From assembly GCA_021372535.1 (NCBI GenBank), contig JAJFUH010000117.1, positions 1 through 15,954 of the forward strand: DNA of 15,954 nucleotides, given 5' to 3'. The notes beneath the pieces were generated by a model, which saw only the letters and a program-made list of their open reading frames with translations, made no database searches and was not told the origin of the DNA. Positions within the stretch are counted from its first letter, which is position 1, and the number at the start of each line of letters is the position of its first letter. This DNA is from a bacterium. GTDB taxonomy: Bacteria > Latescibacterota > Latescibacteria > Latescibacterales > Latescibacteraceae. Below, one piece after another: positions 13,420-15,954 of this stretch. The position numbers were made by a program, and so were the translations under genes.

Positions 13420-15618
13420 ATGCTCAGAGATTCCACGAATAGAATGGCGATCGCAGCCTGTATCCTTCTTACAGCCTTTGCCTGTCAGGGTTTTTCAGAT
13501 GTTCCGCGCGGAACGATTCCGGCCGGGCTCAAATCGATTCTGAGAAAAGACCATCCCCGTCTTTTCTTCAACGCAGACACCTTTCCTGCCATTAAAGCCC
13601 GGGCGCTCAATGAGGATGCGAAACTCTACAACGACATGAAAGCGCGTGTCGACAAGCTCGATCCCGCCGCGCTGGAATCGAAGGATTACGGCATTCCCGC
13701 CGCCGAAGCAGCATTCGTGTACCTCGTCGAGGGTGACGAGCGGTACCTGGCCCTGTCGAAAGAACTGCTGAAAAAGAGCATTTCCTTCTACCACGAGTGT
13801 TACAACCAGCAGAAACCGGTGAACTGGTACGCTTACACCCGGATTTCCGCTTGGGCCGCATACGACTGGATATTCAACCGTCTCGGTGATGAGGAGCGAA
13901 AGGAGATGGGCCGCTCGTTCCTCGATGAGGTGGAACTCGTCCAGCCCACAGACAAACGTCACTACTTTTACCCGCAGGAGAACTGGTCAGGCCCCACGAC
14001 CGGTTTTTACGGCAACCGGTCGCTCCTCTGGTATGCCGGGCTTGCCACATACGGCGAGGGTGTGGACGATGTACGCGCCGAATCGTTTCTCGCCGAGGGA
14101 TACCGTCTCAACATGGAAGTCCTCGCGCACCGCCGGAAGGGCGCGGGCGATGACGGCGGCTCGGCGACCGCATCGTTGAATTATGCCATGGCGGCATACC
14201 CGTGGGCTGAGTTCAACTTCTTCCATACGTTCCTTTCGGCGACCGGGAAGAATATCGCCCTCGACTGGCCGAATGTATCGTACCTTCCCGGATACCTCTA
14301 CTGGAACATGCTGCCGGGACGGCGCGAATTCGGCGCAGGCGATGCTTACCACTCAACGAACGAGCTTGCCCTCGGCAACATGCGGAGCCACCTTCTCCAG
14401 ATCATCCACTTTTACGGCAAAGACAACCCGGAGTGCGCCGCATTCGCAAAATGGATGATCGGTCAGGTGCCGGAAGGAAATTTCGGGACGCTTCCGTTTA
14501 CCCCCTTTCTCCTCACCAACCGTTACGAAGCGCTTGCCCCGGCCGGACCGGCGGAGGTTATGCCATACGCCCGTCATTTTGAGAACATGGGGCAGGTATT
14601 CATGAGATCGGGGCCGGGACCCGACGATACCTATGCCCTGTTCATGGCAGGCGGCGTGCTCGAACAGCACAAACACTTCGACAACAACCAGTTCGTAATC
14701 TACCGAAATGGATTCCTCGCGCTCGATACCGGCTCGCGTCCTCTGGGTATCCATACCCAGAACTACTTCCCGCGGACGGTCGCACATAACTGTATTCTCA
14801 TCCAGATGCCGGGAGAGGTGATGCCCATCTATGTCGATAAGGGCGCCGGCGGCGGCCAGCGGTGGGGAGCGCCCGCTCCCGGAGAGGAAGAACTGCCCGT
14901 TCCCAACGACGGCGGCCAGAACGAGCTCATGGGATCGAAGGTCGCGGCATTTGAAACCTGCGCCGATTATTCCTATGTTGCCGGTGATGCCACGCCGTGC
15001 TATTCGGCGGAGAAATGCACGCTCGTCCTGCGCCAGCTCGTGTTTCTCAACTCCGATTTTTTCGTTGTTTTCGACCGTGTCGTTTCGACCAGGCCCGAGT
15101 ATAAAAAAACCTGGCTGCTCCACACGGCAACCGAGCCGGAAATCAGCGGGCAGACATTCACCGCGTACCAGGAGCGAGGCAGGCTCTTTTCAAGGACACT
15201 TCTGCCGGTGAACGCCGAACTGGTCAAAATCGGCGGGCCGGGAAAACAGTTCTGGTCGGACGGTCACAACTACGCCATGCCCGCCGGCAATGCCGTTCCG
15301 GATACGACGCAGCTGCTCGGACAGTGGCGGGTCGAGGTGAGCCCGAAGACGCAGGAAACGGGGACGGTGTTTCTCCACCTCATACAGGTTGGGGATATCG
15401 GTCTCAGGGACATGGCCGGTTCCGAACTCGTACGAAAGGGAAACCGCGTGGGAGTCCGTTTTTCAAACGTTCACAGGACATGGGAAGTGCTGTTCGGCAC
15501 CGAAGGAAAAGCCTCGGGACATATTTCCATAACAGAGGGCGGCACGACATTGGTCGACCGTGAGCTCACGCAGTCGGTCATGCCCCAGCAGGGCCTGTTC
15601 GGAACGGGCGGGAAGTAA
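13420..15618 (+). CDS. Secreted heparinase II/III-like polysaccharide lyase
   Basis: A 732-residue exported protein. Residues about 9-26 form a signal peptide; C22 in LTAFAC is a poor lipobox match, so either signal peptidase is possible. An alpha-helical toroid-like part (about 45-370) includes PRLFFNADTFPAIKARA and the W/Y-rich YFYPQENWSGPTTGFYGN (182-199). The heparinase II/III-like beta-domain (PF07940 type) follows: FENMGQVFMRSG (387-398), EQHKHFDNNQFVIYRNGFLA (415-434), where H417, H419 and D421 are expected catalytic or zinc-site residues, and TVAHNCI (453-459). The C-terminal beta-sandwich extends to about 715. Such enzymes eliminate uronic-acid-containing glycans such as heparin-like chains or alginate; the substrate cannot be told here. 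AGGGGAG 6 nt before the ATG sets the start. No SusC/D, sulfatase or kinase gene is adjacent. Confidence 0.88.
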   Translation: MLRDSTNRMAIAACILLTAFACQGFSDVPRGTIPAGLKSILRKDHPRLFFNADTFPAIKARALNEDAKLYNDMKARVDKLDPAALESKDYGIPAAEAAFVYLVEGDERYLALSKELLKKSISFYHECYNQQKPVNWYAYTRISAWAAYDWIFNRLGDEERKEMGRSFLDEVELVQPTDKRHYFYPQENWSGPTTGFYGNRSLLWYAGLATYGEGVDDVRAESFLAEGYRLNMEVLAHRRKGAGDDGGSATASLNYAMAAYPWAEFNFFHTFLSATGKNIALDWPNVSYLPGYLYWNMLPGRREFGAGDAYHSTNELALGNMRSHLLQIIHFYGKDNPECAAFAKWMIGQVPEGNFGTLPFTPFLLTNRYEALAPAGPAEVMPYARHFENMGQVFMRSGPGPDDTYALFMAGGVLEQHKHFDNNQFVIYRNGFLALDTGSRPLGIHTQNYFPRTVAHNCILIQMPGEVMPIYVDKGAGGGQRWGAPAPGEEELPVPNDGGQNELMGSKVAAFETCADYSYVAGDATPCYSAEKCTLVLRQLVFLNSDFFVVFDRVVSTRPEYKKTWLLHTATEPEISGQTFTAYQERGRLFSRTLLPVNAELVKIGGPGKQFWSDGHNYAMPAGNAVPDTTQLLGQWRVEVSPKTQETGTVFLHLIQVGDIGLRDMAGSELVRKGNRVGVRFSNVHRTWEVLFGTEGKASGHISITEGGTTLVDRELTQSVMPQQGLFGTGGK

Positions 15619-15687
15619 AAAACGAACTCTGGTCGTTCAATCAGGATATAGAAAATAAGAACAATATATTTTGCGCGTTGGAGTGCC

Positions 15688-15707
15688 ATTCCCGTGAAAA
15701 CGGAAAT
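15688..15707. repeat. Short imperfect hairpin in the terminal gap
   Basis: ATTCCCGT (15688-15695), loop GAAA, ACGGAAAT (15700-15707), with one mismatch. Its wording is like repeat B in the opposite orientation (GGAT-TCCCG ... CGGGAATGAC type). It lies 70 nt after the heparinase stop without a T-run. Confidence 0.35.
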
Positions 15708-15737
15708 CCATATCTCATGCTCATCACATAGTGACAG

Positions 15738-15829
15738 TAATAATGGATTCCCAATTCACTTCGTTCTTGGGAATGACAATCATCGTATGATATATCAGTG
15801 ATTATGGGCTGAATGAATAGTGTCCGGTT
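15738..15829 (+). repeat. Dispersed repeat B, copy 2
   Basis: Matches 4157-4238 in the same orientation: GGATTCCCAATTCACT, TCGTTCTTGGGAATGACAAT, then a variable middle and CAGTGATTATG...GAATGAATAG. ATTCCCAA and TTGGGAAT form a perfect 8-bp stem, while the other copy has one changed base. The rest of the terminal gap (15830-15954) is AT-rich, ending in a pyrimidine-rich CACCCCCTGCCCCCTCTC tract that looks like another intergenic repeat. No gene is seen. Confidence 0.6.
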
Positions 15830-15954
15830 AAAATTGTTATAAAAGTTCGAAATATCCTGTAAACAGGGCATTTACCGGCATATGGATTGTTTTAGATTTG
15901 ATTGTTACCCCTTTTCTCCACCCTAACTCACCCCCTGCCCCCTCTCTTGCCACA

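Overview
The window looks like a stretch of chromosome from an uncultured Gram-negative bacterium. Reasons: two proteins with twin-arginine (Tat) export signals, a periplasmic-type gamma-glutamyltranspeptidase, a secreted heparinase II/III-type lyase, GC-rich genes with strong GGAG-type ribosome binding sites, and wide AT-rich gaps full of palindromic repeats. The repeat load and the secreted polysaccharide and DUF362 genes recall candidate phyla of the FCB group such as Latescibacterota. That placement is a guess; there is no rRNA or marker gene to test it.

Layout. 1-140: edge of a probable IS3-type insertion sequence on the minus strand, lying directly against a truncated palindromic repeat. 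300-1634: GntP-family organic-acid permease. 1943-3676: an unrecognised 577-residue protein that I read as two tandem kinase-like domains, the second catalytically dead. 3677-4276: gap with three repeat families. 4277-6052 (minus): gamma-glutamyltranspeptidase. 6053-6491: gap with an inverted repeat in the ggt leader, a perfect 14-bp hairpin and a nested palindrome. 6492-7889 (minus) and 8153-9529 (plus): divergent paralogues, both with Tat-like signals and both resembling two tandem sugar-isomerase (SIS) folds. 9534-9760: a hierarchical tandem repeat built from GGCRYAA-type heptamers. 9918-11741: membrane-anchored DUF362 protein with a C-terminal beta-rich domain. 11759-11883: chain of hairpins ending in a three-way-junction palindrome. 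11947-13032: ArsP/YraQ-type permease. 13420-15618: heparinase II/III-like protein. 15619-15954: repeats only.

How the genes may work together. No two genes are close enough to be an obvious operon; every gap is about 180 nt or more. The common theme is cell-envelope and extracytoplasmic chemistry: glutathione or gamma-glutamyl peptide breakdown (ggt), uronate-type polysaccharide cleavage (heparinase), sugar-acid uptake (GntP) and two exported SIS-like proteins near a DUF362 protein. The exported double-SIS pair and the duplicated kinase/pseudokinase are the best candidates for undescribed biology. RNA genes, CRISPR arrays and a replication origin were not seen.
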